Shown here in pieces: positions 15,235-23,760 of a stretch of DNA of 64,000 nt. The first letter of the stretch is position 1; each line of letters starts with the position of its first letter. The translations under genes and the position numbers were made by a program. The DNA is taken from positions 2,604,001 through 2,668,000 of the forward strand of contig NZ_CP081120.1 of the NCBI RefSeq assembly GCF_025141935.1, given 5' to 3'. The notes beneath the pieces are model-generated. The model saw nothing but the letters and a program-made list of their open reading frames with translations, did no database searches and was not told where the DNA came from. This stretch comes from Sulfitobacter sp. S190. GTDB lineage: Bacteria; Pseudomonadota; Alphaproteobacteria; Rhodobacterales; Rhodobacteraceae.

Positions 15235-16763
15235 GCAGGGTTAATCGAATGCACATATCTGCAAAATTGAGAACCACAGGTGACCCAACAAGTGAGGCTC
15301 GTAAGCCCACAACTAAGGCGGTAGCGCTCGGGCAAGTTTTTACAGACGAAACCCTTGCTAAGCGTATGGTACTTGGTCTCGGAATTGATAGAGCACCAGA
15401 CGACAAGGTTGTTTTAGATCCATGTGTTGGCCCGAACACGTTCCCTTCAGTCATTTCTGCGGTGCGTAGCCGCCCGATCCACGTTAAGGCTTTTGATATC
15501 GATGCGGAAATGTGCCGTTTCAGTAGGCTAAACAATAGCGAAACATTTACTTCGGTGTTCTGCGCTGACTATTTGCTGTCTCCTATCCAAGGCAACTTCG
15601 ACTTTGCAATTCTTAACCCGCCATATGTCCGACAAGAGTGGATTAGAGAAAAAGCTCAATACCGAGAGACTCTCAAGTCGACCCTAGGTTTTGAACTGCC
15701 AGGAACGTCAAACCTCTACGTCTACTTTATTGTCAAAGCACTATGTGACCTGAAAGTAGGGGGAAAACTCAGCTGTATAGTGTATGACTCATGGCAGTCC
15801 ACCCTCTATGGGCGATGGCTGAAAGGCTTCTTGGATAAGATGTGCCGAACGTGGCGAGCGGAGCCTGCTCCAGCGATGCCTTTTGAAGGAAAACTGATCG
15901 ATGCAACCATAATTTATGCTGAGAGAGGCCAACCGGACGAACAAATAGAGCTTTCAACTGGCGCTGTTGTTCGTGAAGGATTCGCGCCCATCGATGACCT
16001 TTTTGTTTCGCGTAGAGGTTTGCGGCTCAAACAAGCGAATTTCTTTCTAAGCACAATGGAACGAAGGGGCATCGAAGGCTCATCTCCGTTCATCAAGAAA
16101 ATTGCGAAAGTCCCGGGCTACATTGTAGGGGCAGACCACCCAGAGGCAGCACTCCTTATCAAAGAGTTAGGCGAAAACAAAAAAGCGCACAGTACTATCG
16201 AAAAGAGACTTTCTGAGGCGCTAGGTGACCCAGAGAAGAACCTTTCGATACTTACCTGGTACCGCGAACGGCCTGACCAATGGTGCACCCACAAGAACGT
16301 TCCAAAGGACACTTTACTTTTCAACTATTATCTTCGACATCGCCCTCGGCATATCTGGAACTCCGAGGCACGTGCATACTCAGACAATTTCTATGGCATT
16401 ACGTCAAAAAGCCCCATCAATGCTCTTGCTTGGCTAGCCGCTCTGAACGCAACCGCCAGCGTTACGGGGATACTGCAGAAAGCACGAAATCAAGGTGCTG
16501 GTTTAGCAAAACTGCAATTGTTTGAATATCGAGAAGCACCAGTTGTCGATCTTCGCCTCTGGAGCGAAATCGATCGTCGCAAATTGGAAGTTATAGGCCA
16601 GCAGTTTACTAAAGCTACGTATCCGAACGTATCTCTTGTGGAAAAAGTAGACAGTTTGATTGCATCTGTTTTAGGAAATCCAGATTTGGCTCCCGCAAGA
16701 ATTGAAGCCGATCTTGCTAGAGCTGATATCGCGGCCAAACAACCAAGCGGAAGAGAAGTATGA
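15231..16763 (+). CDS. N6-adenine DNA methyltransferase (Eco57I-like M subunit)
   Basis: 510-residue SAM-dependent amino-methyltransferase. GQVFTDETLAKRMV (about residues 34-47) is the motif X region, VLDPCVGPN (about 61-69) motif I for SAM binding, and NPPYVRQEW (about 130) catalytic motif IV. The region after residue 240 is likely the target-recognition part. No nuclease motif is seen, so it is a modification subunit. AT-richer codon use than the host marks it as acquired. It overlaps the next gene by ATGA, forming a tight operon with the nuclease-methyltransferase fusion and the C5-methyltransferase. Confidence 0.85.
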   Translation: MSRVNRMHISAKLRTTGDPTSEARKPTTKAVALGQVFTDETLAKRMVLGLGIDRAPDDKVVLDPCVGPNTFPSVISAVRSRPIHVKAFDIDAEMCRFSRLNNSETFTSVFCADYLLSPIQGNFDFAILNPPYVRQEWIREKAQYRETLKSTLGFELPGTSNLYVYFIVKALCDLKVGGKLSCIVYDSWQSTLYGRWLKGFLDKMCRTWRAEPAPAMPFEGKLIDATIIYAERGQPDEQIELSTGAVVREGFAPIDDLFVSRRGLRLKQANFFLSTMERRGIEGSSPFIKKIAKVPGYIVGADHPEAALLIKELGENKKAHSTIEKRLSEALGDPEKNLSILTWYRERPDQWCTHKNVPKDTLLFNYYLRHRPRHIWNSEARAYSDNFYGITSKSPINALAWLAALNATASVTGILQKARNQGAGLAKLQLFEYREAPVVDLRLWSEIDRRKLEVIGQQFTKATYPNVSLVEKVDSLIASVLGNPDLAPARIEADLARADIAAKQPSGREV

Positions 16764-19672
16764 GTTGGCTTTCATATGCCTCTGATGAAGTTGGTGAATT
16801 TCATCCAGAGTTCCAGTCCGCCGCTGAACAAGCTTTGTTTGACCTCAACCTGAGCGCAACTCACCACTGGCGGCATCACCCAGTCAGCATGGGTGTTGGG
16901 GTAGTGCCCGACTACGTACTTGTTGAGAGCGCGTCAGGCAGATGGATGCTGATTGTCGAAATAAAGCGGCGCCCAGATGCAGTGAAATCAGAGCGCAACC
17001 AAATCCAGGCGAAGGGTTATGCAGAGGCAAATGCTAGCTACTTCCGTGCCGGTTGGCCGCAATACTTTTGCGTAACAAATCTAGAAATTACTCAGGGCTT
17101 TGCTTTGAGAGGTGGGATGCCACCGAGGGACTGCCTAGTCGATGGAATGCAATTCGACTCTGGTACGTTTGCATCAACGCCTCAGGCTGATCATCGTAGA
17201 CAGTTCATTGACGATTTGAAAATCATGATCAGTCACGTACAAAACATATCCGAACCTACGTTTACCTTCGTTTGGCCCAGAGTTGTTCGTGGTGCATATC
17301 AGCATGCGGAAGGACTTCCGTTCAACCCAACTATGGACGGTGCCGCAGGGCTAGTCCCAGATATTGTTCGAGACTACTTCTCGATCGACTATCAGCTAAG
17401 TGCTCGAAGACAGATGCTTATACGTTGCCTAATGGCAGAGTATCTTCGAGGGCTCCTTCGTCGGCATGACCACCCACAAAAAAATTCGGTGGGCTCAGTG
17501 GGAACTACGCTTGCTGGCGCTGCAAACGCATTGGTCAGACTTCGATCAATCGACTTTGCCGGCGTATTTGAAGACAATTTTGCGCCTGTCTATCTAGGTT
17601 TCGAGGCAGACCCATCGGTTCGGCCCTTCATAGAGGGCTACTTAGCGGCGCTACAAGTTGACGACGTCACTGCATTGTCCGCAACACGTAGCGACAGTCA
17701 TGAGCTGCCCGAGAGATTGATCCAAGAGACAGCACCAGCCGCTGTTCGAGATGCTCGAGGAAAGGCAGCTACTGATCCAGAACTTGCCGCTCTTCTCGTG
17801 TCGCTAACTGTGACAAACGCTAACGGAATCTACTTGGATCCAGGATGCGGGGAAGGGAACCTGATTTCAGCAATATATGACTGGCTTAGATCAAAAGGGG
17901 TGGAGCATGATCAAGCTCTTGGTCAAACGATGGGTATCGAAGCAGACTCGCTTGCGGCAAAAGTCGCAGCCTTGAGGCTTGTTCTGAAAGAGCCAAGGCT
18001 AGCAAATCATGGTGCGCCATGCCGCGTAGAAGTCGCGGATATGTTCAGCTCTTCGGCACAAATTGCGTTGGCTGACGCGATCCTGATGAATCCTCCTTTT
18101 AAGCGATACGAAGTCCAAGATGATGCTCCGATCCCTGCGGCGCTTCGACAACATTACCGTGCAGCTATCGCGGCTCTGGGCGGCCAAGTCGAAGCAGATG
18201 GAGGCCAATCAAATATCTATGCACTTTATATTGAGTACTTGATCAAGGCGGCGAAACCTGGCGCAACGATTGGAATCGTTTTAGATAATAAGTGGTTCCA
18301 CAATGAGACGGCCCGTCCCATTCGAGAGTTGCTTCTCCGCTACTGTGAGATACTGGGGGTCGTCACTTATCCACATAGCCGCTTCTTTGAAGAGTTAATG
18401 ATCGCGACGTCAATGGTAATCGTGCGCAAAGGAATGCCATCTGATGATCACTCGGTTTGCTTTGCTCGCGTTGAAGAACCCGGTGCTACAGCCACAGACG
18501 ACGCTGCAAATGCAATCCGAGGCGGTGCCATTCCAAACGGTTGGAGCGTTCGCCACGTACGCCAATCCCAACTCGGTGGCAATTCCTGGAAGTCTTACTT
18601 GTCAGCAAACCTAGTAAGTGAATTTAGACAAGCGCCCCTAGCCAAACTCCCAACGTTGTTCACGCATTCGCGACGTGGGGGCCTAGCGAAGGAAGGCGGC
18701 GGAATAGCGGTCTACGAATTTCCTGAGCGCACTCAGTATGGGCCAAAACGACAGTACAAGGTCAATGGAAACCCCTTTCAAACTGAAAAAGGGCGCGAAC
18801 TGACAAAAGCTGAAAATGATCAGCTCAGAGCGTTGGCTGGTAACATCCCTGACAATTATCGTGGATATGCTATAAACAAGGCGGATCGGATTGCGGGATA
18901 TAACTTGTCTGAAGCTGATGTTACCCGCGATTGGACTCTTGAATCCCCTTCCCAAAGAACACCAGGCATAGCTTCAGGGTATGCGGGCAACCGGCGTCGC
19001 GTCTGGGACAACAGCCTCGAACAAGCGGTTGCTTCGTTTCGTGCAAATGCGGAAACGCAAGTTTACATAGAACAAATCGAACAAAATGTTGGGCTTGACG
19101 ATACCGTCTTGCCGAATCCTCAACTTTGGAATGCTCTGAGAGAACCCTTTGCTGGCGGGTTAATAATCCCAAGAAAACAGCGCGTTGGACACCGTGTGCA
19201 CATTAATGGATATGCATTCGCCCCTCAGGGCCGTCAGGTTCGGTTATCTAGTAACTTCCTGAGCTACGGCGGGTGTACTGCCATTGATCCAGATACCAAT
19301 TTAGACGAAAGCTCTGCTACTCGCCTGATAGCAGCTTGGTTGCTGTCTAGTTTTGGTCATCTGCAGTTTGAGTTGGAATCAAATAACAGGGAGGGGGCTA
19401 GGTCGCTGGAGCAACATCATGCCGACAGTATTTGGATTTTCGATCCACGTTTGATTCAGCCGCAGAAACGAACCGAAATATTGGATATTTTTGCAAGACT
19501 GCCTTTCCCTGTGCGAACCGATATCCGCCCAGAACTTCAACCAGAACTCATGCAGCTGGATCGCATATTTTCTGATGAGCTCGCACGGGTAGTTCCCAAT
19601 TTAGACAGTAACGCCATGCTGTTAGAGGTTTGGGACCGGCTACATGATCTGCATGATGAAAGGAACAACTAG
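16760..19672 (+). CDS. Restriction-modification fusion: PD-(D/E)XK nuclease plus N6-adenine methyltransferase
   Basis: 970-residue protein. The N-terminus shows a PD-(D/E)XK active site: VVPDYVLVE with Asp51 and LIVEIKRR with Glu67 and Lys69, followed by a helix with NQIQAKGYA. Residues about 355-560 carry a methyltransferase core with motif I LDPGCGEGN (about 359) and motif IV NPPFKRYEV (about 443). The rest (about 600-970) resembles target-recognition and C-terminal domains of type IIG/Eco57I-like enzymes. One chain could thus both cut and methylate. It overlaps its neighbours by 4 bases upstream and 1 base downstream. The recognition sequence is unknown. Confidence 0.82.
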   Translation: MSWLSYASDEVGEFHPEFQSAAEQALFDLNLSATHHWRHHPVSMGVGVVPDYVLVESASGRWMLIVEIKRRPDAVKSERNQIQAKGYAEANASYFRAGWPQYFCVTNLEITQGFALRGGMPPRDCLVDGMQFDSGTFASTPQADHRRQFIDDLKIMISHVQNISEPTFTFVWPRVVRGAYQHAEGLPFNPTMDGAAGLVPDIVRDYFSIDYQLSARRQMLIRCLMAEYLRGLLRRHDHPQKNSVGSVGTTLAGAANALVRLRSIDFAGVFEDNFAPVYLGFEADPSVRPFIEGYLAALQVDDVTALSATRSDSHELPERLIQETAPAAVRDARGKAATDPELAALLVSLTVTNANGIYLDPGCGEGNLISAIYDWLRSKGVEHDQALGQTMGIEADSLAAKVAALRLVLKEPRLANHGAPCRVEVADMFSSSAQIALADAILMNPPFKRYEVQDDAPIPAALRQHYRAAIAALGGQVEADGGQSNIYALYIEYLIKAAKPGATIGIVLDNKWFHNETARPIRELLLRYCEILGVVTYPHSRFFEELMIATSMVIVRKGMPSDDHSVCFARVEEPGATATDDAANAIRGGAIPNGWSVRHVRQSQLGGNSWKSYLSANLVSEFRQAPLAKLPTLFTHSRRGGLAKEGGGIAVYEFPERTQYGPKRQYKVNGNPFQTEKGRELTKAENDQLRALAGNIPDNYRGYAINKADRIAGYNLSEADVTRDWTLESPSQRTPGIASGYAGNRRRVWDNSLEQAVASFRANAETQVYIEQIEQNVGLDDTVLPNPQLWNALREPFAGGLIIPRKQRVGHRVHINGYAFAPQGRQVRLSSNFLSYGGCTAIDPDTNLDESSATRLIAAWLLSSFGHLQFELESNNREGARSLEQHHADSIWIFDPRLIQPQKRTEILDIFARLPFPVRTDIRPELQPELMQLDRIFSDELARVVPNLDSNAMLLEVWDRLHDLHDERNN

Positions 19673-20838
19673 TGGGTGTTACTGTAAGTTCTTTCTTTAG
19701 CGGCATTGGCGGGTTGGACCTAGGCTTCGATTGGGCGGGTGCAACCGTGCACTATGCTACAGACCTCTCACCCATCGCCGCCAAAACCTATCCGCTCAAC
19801 TTTGGCAGAGAACTTGTCGAAGCAGACATCAATAATTTGTGCCACTCGCAAATACCTAACTCCGACATCATCATTGGTGGGCCGCCATGTCAGTCATTTT
19901 CCCTCGTTGGCTTGCGCCGACCGGACGATGAGCGCGGTAAGCTTGTCTTCAGGTTTATTGAAATCATTCGTTCAAAAAATCCGTCAGGCTTTGTTCTCGA
20001 AAATGTTCCAGGCCTTTCGTCAGCTCGTATCGACGGCGAAAGACTTACATCTCATCTAGCCCGCGAACTAGAAGCCTTAGGCTACTTCGTCACGGTTATG
20101 AAACTAAATGCAGCTCAATACCTCGTTCCTCAGTTGCGAAAGAGGGTCTTCATCGTGGGGTCACGCGTTTCGCCAGTCGCGGTTCCAAACCCAGAAGAAT
20201 TTGCAAAAAGTGTATCGGGTCGATCTTACGCAGAATATGAAATTGGTAGTTGGGCTGCGCTCCGTGATCTAGGAGAAGTAGTCGGTAAAGGAGAACTAAC
20301 GACTTATTCGCAACCGGCAACGTCACAGTTTGCAGCCTTGATGCGACGGAGAAACGCAGATTTTTCGCTGCATGAAATGCCGCGAATGTCAGAGACGGAC
20401 AAAACGCTCATAAAATTTATCCCACCTGGTGGTAACTATATGGATGTTCCAGATGAATTTTCGACCCAGCGGATCATGAACTTCAAACGCACAGGCGGGC
20501 GGACGACTACTTATGGCAGGTTACATCCACTTCGGCCTGCATACACCATCAACACTTATTTTAGACGGCCAAATGTTGGTGCAAACTTCCACCCAGTCGA
20601 AGATCGTTTGATAAGCGTCCGCGAGGCTATGCGCCTTCAATCAATTCCTGACAAGTTTTCCATAGCTAAAATTGGGCCTCAAGACGAGCGCAATGCTCTC
20701 GTCGGCAACGCAGTACCCCCGCTTCTAGCGCATGCTGTCGCGCGGGAACTACTACGCTCCCTTGGAGTAACAGTCCAAACGGTAAAGATGACACGCTCGA
20801 AGTCGACCATAAGTATTGGAGCTGACGAGTTCACTTAA
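19672..20838 (+). CDS. C5-cytosine DNA methyltransferase
   Basis: 388-residue m5C methyltransferase with all main motifs in order: I FSGIGGLDLGF (residues 8-18), IV GGPPCQSFS with the catalytic Cys (about 75), VI ENVPG (about 111), VIII QLRKRVFIVG (about 155), IX RPAYTINTYF (about 292) and X GNAVPPLLAHAVA (about 345). The stretch between VIII and IX is the target-recognition domain. It starts with GTG at 19672 inside the previous stop (TAGTG), so translation is coupled. It is the third methyltransferase of the cassette; its low GC matches the two genes before it. Confidence 0.93.
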   Translation: MGVTVSSFFSGIGGLDLGFDWAGATVHYATDLSPIAAKTYPLNFGRELVEADINNLCHSQIPNSDIIIGGPPCQSFSLVGLRRPDDERGKLVFRFIEIIRSKNPSGFVLENVPGLSSARIDGERLTSHLARELEALGYFVTVMKLNAAQYLVPQLRKRVFIVGSRVSPVAVPNPEEFAKSVSGRSYAEYEIGSWAALRDLGEVVGKGELTTYSQPATSQFAALMRRRNADFSLHEMPRMSETDKTLIKFIPPGGNYMDVPDEFSTQRIMNFKRTGGRTTTYGRLHPLRPAYTINTYFRRPNVGANFHPVEDRLISVREAMRLQSIPDKFSIAKIGPQDERNALVGNAVPPLLAHAVARELLRSLGVTVQTVKMTRSKSTISIGADEFT

Positions 20839-21241
20839 TTATCGCCAAACATAACGCAGTACATTCGAACCATAGGCGTCAAAAACTCAATCCACTACGG
20901 CACAGCATCTCAATTTTTGTCACCCAGATTCGGCTTAATGGCCAGTTGCGAAGCCTTGGCTACCAGTTGGCCACAGTAGAGCTCGAGAGTGGCAGCCAAA
21001 GCAAACACGGGAGACAGCAGAACAAGCGTGACCGCTGACAAAGCCAGAAGCACAATCGATGGATCAAGAGTACCAGATGCCGAAAAAAGCATGAGCTTGG
21101 CGTAGCAGGGAAGGTAGATTGCTGCCGCTATCAAAATGCACTGAAAACAGGGTTAGTGAAACGGCCAACATCATGCCGCACCCGCTCCAGAATGACCAGT
21201 TTTTGCCGCTGCATGTGCGGAATGTTAGAAAACACCAAAGT
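20839..21241. other. 403-bp region between RM operon and XRE repressor gene
   Basis: No clear gene on the plus strand and no good terminator hairpin after the C5-methyltransferase. The minus strand contains one short hydrophobic frame (20910-21134), listed separately. Confidence 0.4.
20910..21134 (-). CDS. Possible small two-helix membrane protein
   Basis: 74-residue frame with two hydrophobic stretches (about residues 2-18 and 24-50, PSIVLLALSAVTLVLLSPVFALAA). The only start is TTG at 21134 and no ribosome binding site is obvious. If real, a small membrane protein beside an RM operon could be a toxin-like or phage-defence accessory. It may equally be chance. Confidence 0.3.
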   Translation of the reverse strand: MIAAAIYLPCYAKLMLFSASGTLDPSIVLLALSAVTLVLLSPVFALAATLELYCGQLVAKASQLAIKPNLGDKN

Positions 21242-21664
21242 CTACTCCTTCAGCAATTCGATCCACGTATGAACGTCTTCCATTGGAACCTCTTTTCCAT
21301 CGGTTAGCGACCGATACCATCGTGCGATAATAGCCCCGCGCTTTTCGCTTTTGATCCTGATGCCTTGTTCGATCAGGAATCGATCAAGCGAGGTTTCAAA
21401 TTCTTCAAGCGCGTCAATGTCATGCTCAACACGTGCGGATTTCGTGCCGAGAAGAATCCAATTCACATCGACACTGAATTTTTCTTCGAGCAACACCAGC
21501 GCCTCAATCGGGAGGCCGCGCTCACCTTTTTCGTAGCTGTGGTAAGCCCGTAGTGAGACGCCAATTTCCTTGGCCATGTCCGTCTGAGACAAGCCCGTTT
21601 CATTGCGCGTGATCGCAAGCCTGGCCCCGATGCCAATGAACATTTCAGACGTTTTTTGCGCCAC
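21242..21664 (-). CDS. XRE-family helix-turn-helix repressor of the island
   Basis: 140-residue regulator. Residues 10-65 form a Cro/CI-type HTH: ARLAITRNETGLSQTDMAKEIGVSLRAYHSYEKGERG with the typical Gln/Ser recognition helix. The C-terminal half (about 80-140) is helical and may serve dimerisation. It starts at GTG 21664 (ATG at 21643 is an alternative). It is divergent from the small HTH genes and integrase, so it likely represses the recombination module and itself through the shared 98-bp region. Confidence 0.85.
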   Translation of the reverse strand: MAQKTSEMFIGIGARLAITRNETGLSQTDMAKEIGVSLRAYHSYEKGERGLPIEALVLLEEKFSVDVNWILLGTKSARVEHDIDALEEFETSLDRFLIEQGIRIKSEKRGAIIARWYRSLTDGKEVPMEDVHTWIELLKE

Positions 21665-21686
21665 GTGTGGTTCCCAGTTGACGGAT

Positions 21687-21702
21687 GTGCATTTATTAGC
21701 AC
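21687..21702. promoter_or_regulatory. Candidate operator in the divergent XRE/HTH promoter region
   Basis: Inverted repeat GTGC-N8-GCAC inside an AT-rich segment between the two divergent transcription units. Location suits the XRE repressor; no consensus is known for this protein. Confidence 0.3.
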
Positions 21703-21762
21703 GTATGCAAAAAATGACAAATTTAGGTTCGTTTCGTTATCTGACCATGCAGGATGACTTAA

Positions 21763-22014
21763 AACAAGCGATTCCAGACAACCGTAGCAAAGAAGACCAT
21801 TTTAGAACAAGAACGTCTGCTTTCACCGAAACAGCTAAGCGAGATCGTTGGCCTCAGCCCTGCGCAAATTCGCGCACTTATGAACGATGGGCGACTAGAG
21901 TTCATAGAAATATCGTCGAAGACCAAGCGACTGACTATGAGCGGCTGGGAACGGTTCCAGAAGAACGCAACCAAAGTCAAAAGCTGCGAAAGCGAAAGAA
22001 CGGCTGCAAACTGA
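21763..22014 (+). pseudogene. Small HTH (excisionase-like) gene without a usable start codon
   Basis: An open frame of 83 codons encodes a clear HTH: RLLSPKQLSEIVGLSPAQIRAL followed by MNDGRLEFIEI and a basic tail. Despite conserved-looking protein, no ATG, GTG or TTG precedes the HTH; the first ATG (21880) lies inside it, and only ATT 21799 or CTG 21817 are possible alternatives. It ends 16 bases before the next HTH gene. Either a rare start is used or the start codon was lost; given the broken integrase downstream, decay is likely. Confidence 0.5.
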
Positions 22015-22030
22015 CGGGGGGACAAAAGCA

Positions 22031-22267
22031 ATGGCTACGACCAATCTCAATATCAGCGTGATCGACAAGCGCATGATGAAGCAATCCGAGGCCGCAAGTT
22101 ATTCTGGATTGCCAGTGAAACACTTCAAGGCGGCATGCCCGGTGCGGCCAGTTGAGTTGAAAGAGGGCACGTTGCTTTGGGATCGCAAAGACATCGACCT
22201 GTGGATCGACGGTTTGAAATCAGGCGCGATGACTGAAACGCGGGATGACATTCTGGGCCGTCTCTGA
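22031..22267 (+). CDS. Small HTH protein, AlpA/excisionase-like
   Basis: 78-residue protein with an HTH at residues 15-45 (MMKQSEAASYSGLPVKHFKAACPVRP, then LWDRKDIDLWIDGL), the pattern of AlpA/Xis-type regulators of tyrosine integrases. GGGGGGAC lies just upstream of ATG 22031. The stop overlaps the integrase start (TGATG), so it would be co-translated with the integrase. Excision-directionality role is inferred from position. Confidence 0.7.
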   Translation: MATTNLNISVIDKRMMKQSEAASYSGLPVKHFKAACPVRPVELKEGTLLWDRKDIDLWIDGLKSGAMTETRDDILGRL

Positions 22268-23379
22268 TGACGCAAGTACGCATCAAAGGCTTTAAGATTT
22301 TCAAAGACCGGCATGGAAAGTTGCGTTGCTACCACCGCGCCACTGGCCACAAGATCGATATTGAAAAGTCGCCAGTTGGGTCTGCGGATTTTTTTGCTGA
22401 GTGCGAAACGATCCGTGCCATTGCTCAGGCTTAAAAGGCGAAGGCACCGAAAGCTGGCACCCTTGGCGCACTCGTTCAGACGTATTTCGAAACCGAACAT
22501 TTTCAGAACCTCGCTGAAGCCACTCGTCGCGACTACCGCAAATGCGTTGATTTTCTTAAACCGATCAAAGGCACGCCCGTCCATGTGATCGACACCCCTC
22601 TAGTTTCGGGTATTCACGACAAGGCCGCAAAGAAGATTGGTTGGCGACGCGCCAACATGGTGCGTACGCTATTGAGCGAAGTTTTCCGATACAACATCCC
22701 CAAGGGCTTGATTGAGGTGAATTACGCCAAGGACGTGATCCCCAAACGCCGACCGCGAGATCGCGCTTATGCCAACAGGCCATGGAACATTGAAGAACGA
22801 GATATCGTTCTGCCCCGCGCAAAGCCGCATGTGCATGTGGCCCTTGCTCTTATGATGAACACAGGACTTGATCCAACGGACGCGCTCAAGCTGCGCAAAG
22901 ATCAGATTGACGAAGATACGATCTGGGGTGTGCGCGGCAAAACTGGCGAAGAGGTCGCAATCCCGATCAGTCCCACTCTGCAGGCGGCGCTGGACTTGTT
23001 TCCCGATCATGAGGCCGAAACGGTTCTTGCCAGCTCACGCGGTGAAGCATGGACTTACAATGGCTTTTCAACGGTTTGGCACCGCTTCAAGATCAAGCTT
23101 GAGGACGAAGGACTGATCGCGCCAGATTTAACGCTCAAAGGTATGCGCCACACGGTAGCCACCACACTTCGTGAAGCTGGCCTTGATGAACGCCGCATCG
23201 CCGACCTTCTGGGACAGAAGACACCATCCATGGCGCGGCACTATTCCCGCTCGGCAAACCTTGCCGAAAAGAACCGCGAAACCATGGCGACATTGGAAAA
23301 AGAAAAAGAAAGACGCGCGAAGATTGTCAAACCTTCGCTGAAAAGCGTCAAACCTGACCAAAGTGAGGATCAAAAATGA
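22267..23379 (+). pseudogene. int: Tyrosine integrase interrupted by one in-frame TAA
   Basis: A 371-codon frame encodes a phage-type integrase, but codon 56 (22432-22434) is TAA, after IRAIAQA and before KAKAPKAGTLGAL; a CAA-to-TAA transition is the simplest origin. Downstream the frame is open and could restart at GTG 22585. The catalytic domain keeps the sheet Lys (RGKTGEEV), box II Arg (GMRHTVATTL) and Tyr (MARHYSRSA), but box I reads TGLDPTDAL with Asp where Arg is expected, and LLGQ replaces LLGH. It ends 30 bases before tRNA-Phe, as expected for the element's integrase. Confidence 0.85.
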
Positions 23380-23407
23380 GCGGTAAACTCAATTATATCA
23401 TATAGTT

Positions 23408-23457
23408 AAATGGTGCCCGGGGGCGGAATCGAACCACCGACACGAGGATTTTCAATC
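23408..23457. repeat. Right attachment repeat within tRNA-Phe
   Basis: Copy of the 50-bp repeat at 11752-11801, covering the 3' part of the intact tRNA (anticodon loop to CCA) plus two bases. Because the intact tRNA is on this side, the island restored the gene with its own 3' part on integration. Confidence 0.9.
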
Positions 23458-23484
23458 CACTGCTCTACCCCTGAGCTACCCGGG
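23410..23484 (-). tRNA. tRNA-Phe (GAA)
   Basis: Minus-strand tRNA with acceptor stem GCCCGGG/CCCGGGC, D-arm GCTC-GAGC, anticodon loop TTGAAAA (anticodon GAA), T-arm GGTGG-TTCGATT-CCGCC and encoded CCA. The anticodon stem has one T-T mismatch. It is 75 bases long with a short D-loop. It is the integration target of the island to its left. It is co-directional with yacG upstream. Confidence 0.95.
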
Positions 23485-23574
23485 CACGGGAACCGAATTA
23501 TCGGCTGGGTGAGCGCGTTCTATGGCGTCTACGCGGGGGTGTCCAGCCTCTTTTTGTCGGCGGGTTGGATAAAT

Positions 23575-23760
23575 TCAATGCGGCTTTTCAGGGGGATGGT
23601 TTTGGGATGCTTCAAAGGCCGCCTCAACGTCTTCGGGGTCCTGTGACGGGCTGGCGTAGCTTCCGTTCAGCCACTTGGCCAGATCCAGATCCGCACAGCG
23701 GCGCGAGCAGAAGGGGCGATATTTCGCGGCAGTTTGTGCGCTACAGATCGGGCAGCTCAT
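23575..23760 (-). CDS. yacG: DNA gyrase inhibitor YacG, zinc protein
   Basis: 61-residue zinc-binding protein that inhibits gyrase by binding GyrB. Four Cys ligands are visible: CPIC at residues 3-6, and C19, C23 in RPFCSRRCADLDLAKWLNG, the family signature. ATG at 23760 overlaps the upstream RNase stop (ATGA); a longer frame to 23829 is not needed. It is the last gene of the infA-maf-RNase-yacG cluster on the minus strand. Confidence 0.92.
   Translation of the reverse strand: MSCPICSAQTAAKYRPFCSRRCADLDLAKWLNGSYASPSQDPEDVEAAFEASQNHPPEKPH

Larger units (their letters stand above)
11752..23457. mobile_element. tRNA-Phe-integrated mobilisable genomic island (IME) with RM cargo
   Basis: An 11.7-kb element lies between two 50-bp direct repeats (49/50 identical) of the 3' part of tRNA-Phe. 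A tyrosine integrase gene ends 30 bases from the intact tRNA, the standard arrangement for integrative elements. Contents in order: replication-like HTH protein, mobC, relaxase mobA with nested mobB and mobD, phd-like antitoxin, three-gene RM operon, XRE repressor, two small HTH genes, integrase (broken). No conjugation (type IV secretion) genes are present, so transfer would need a helper. Base composition is mosaic: mob genes GC-rich like the host, RM genes close to 47-50 % GC by eye. Confidence 0.88.
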
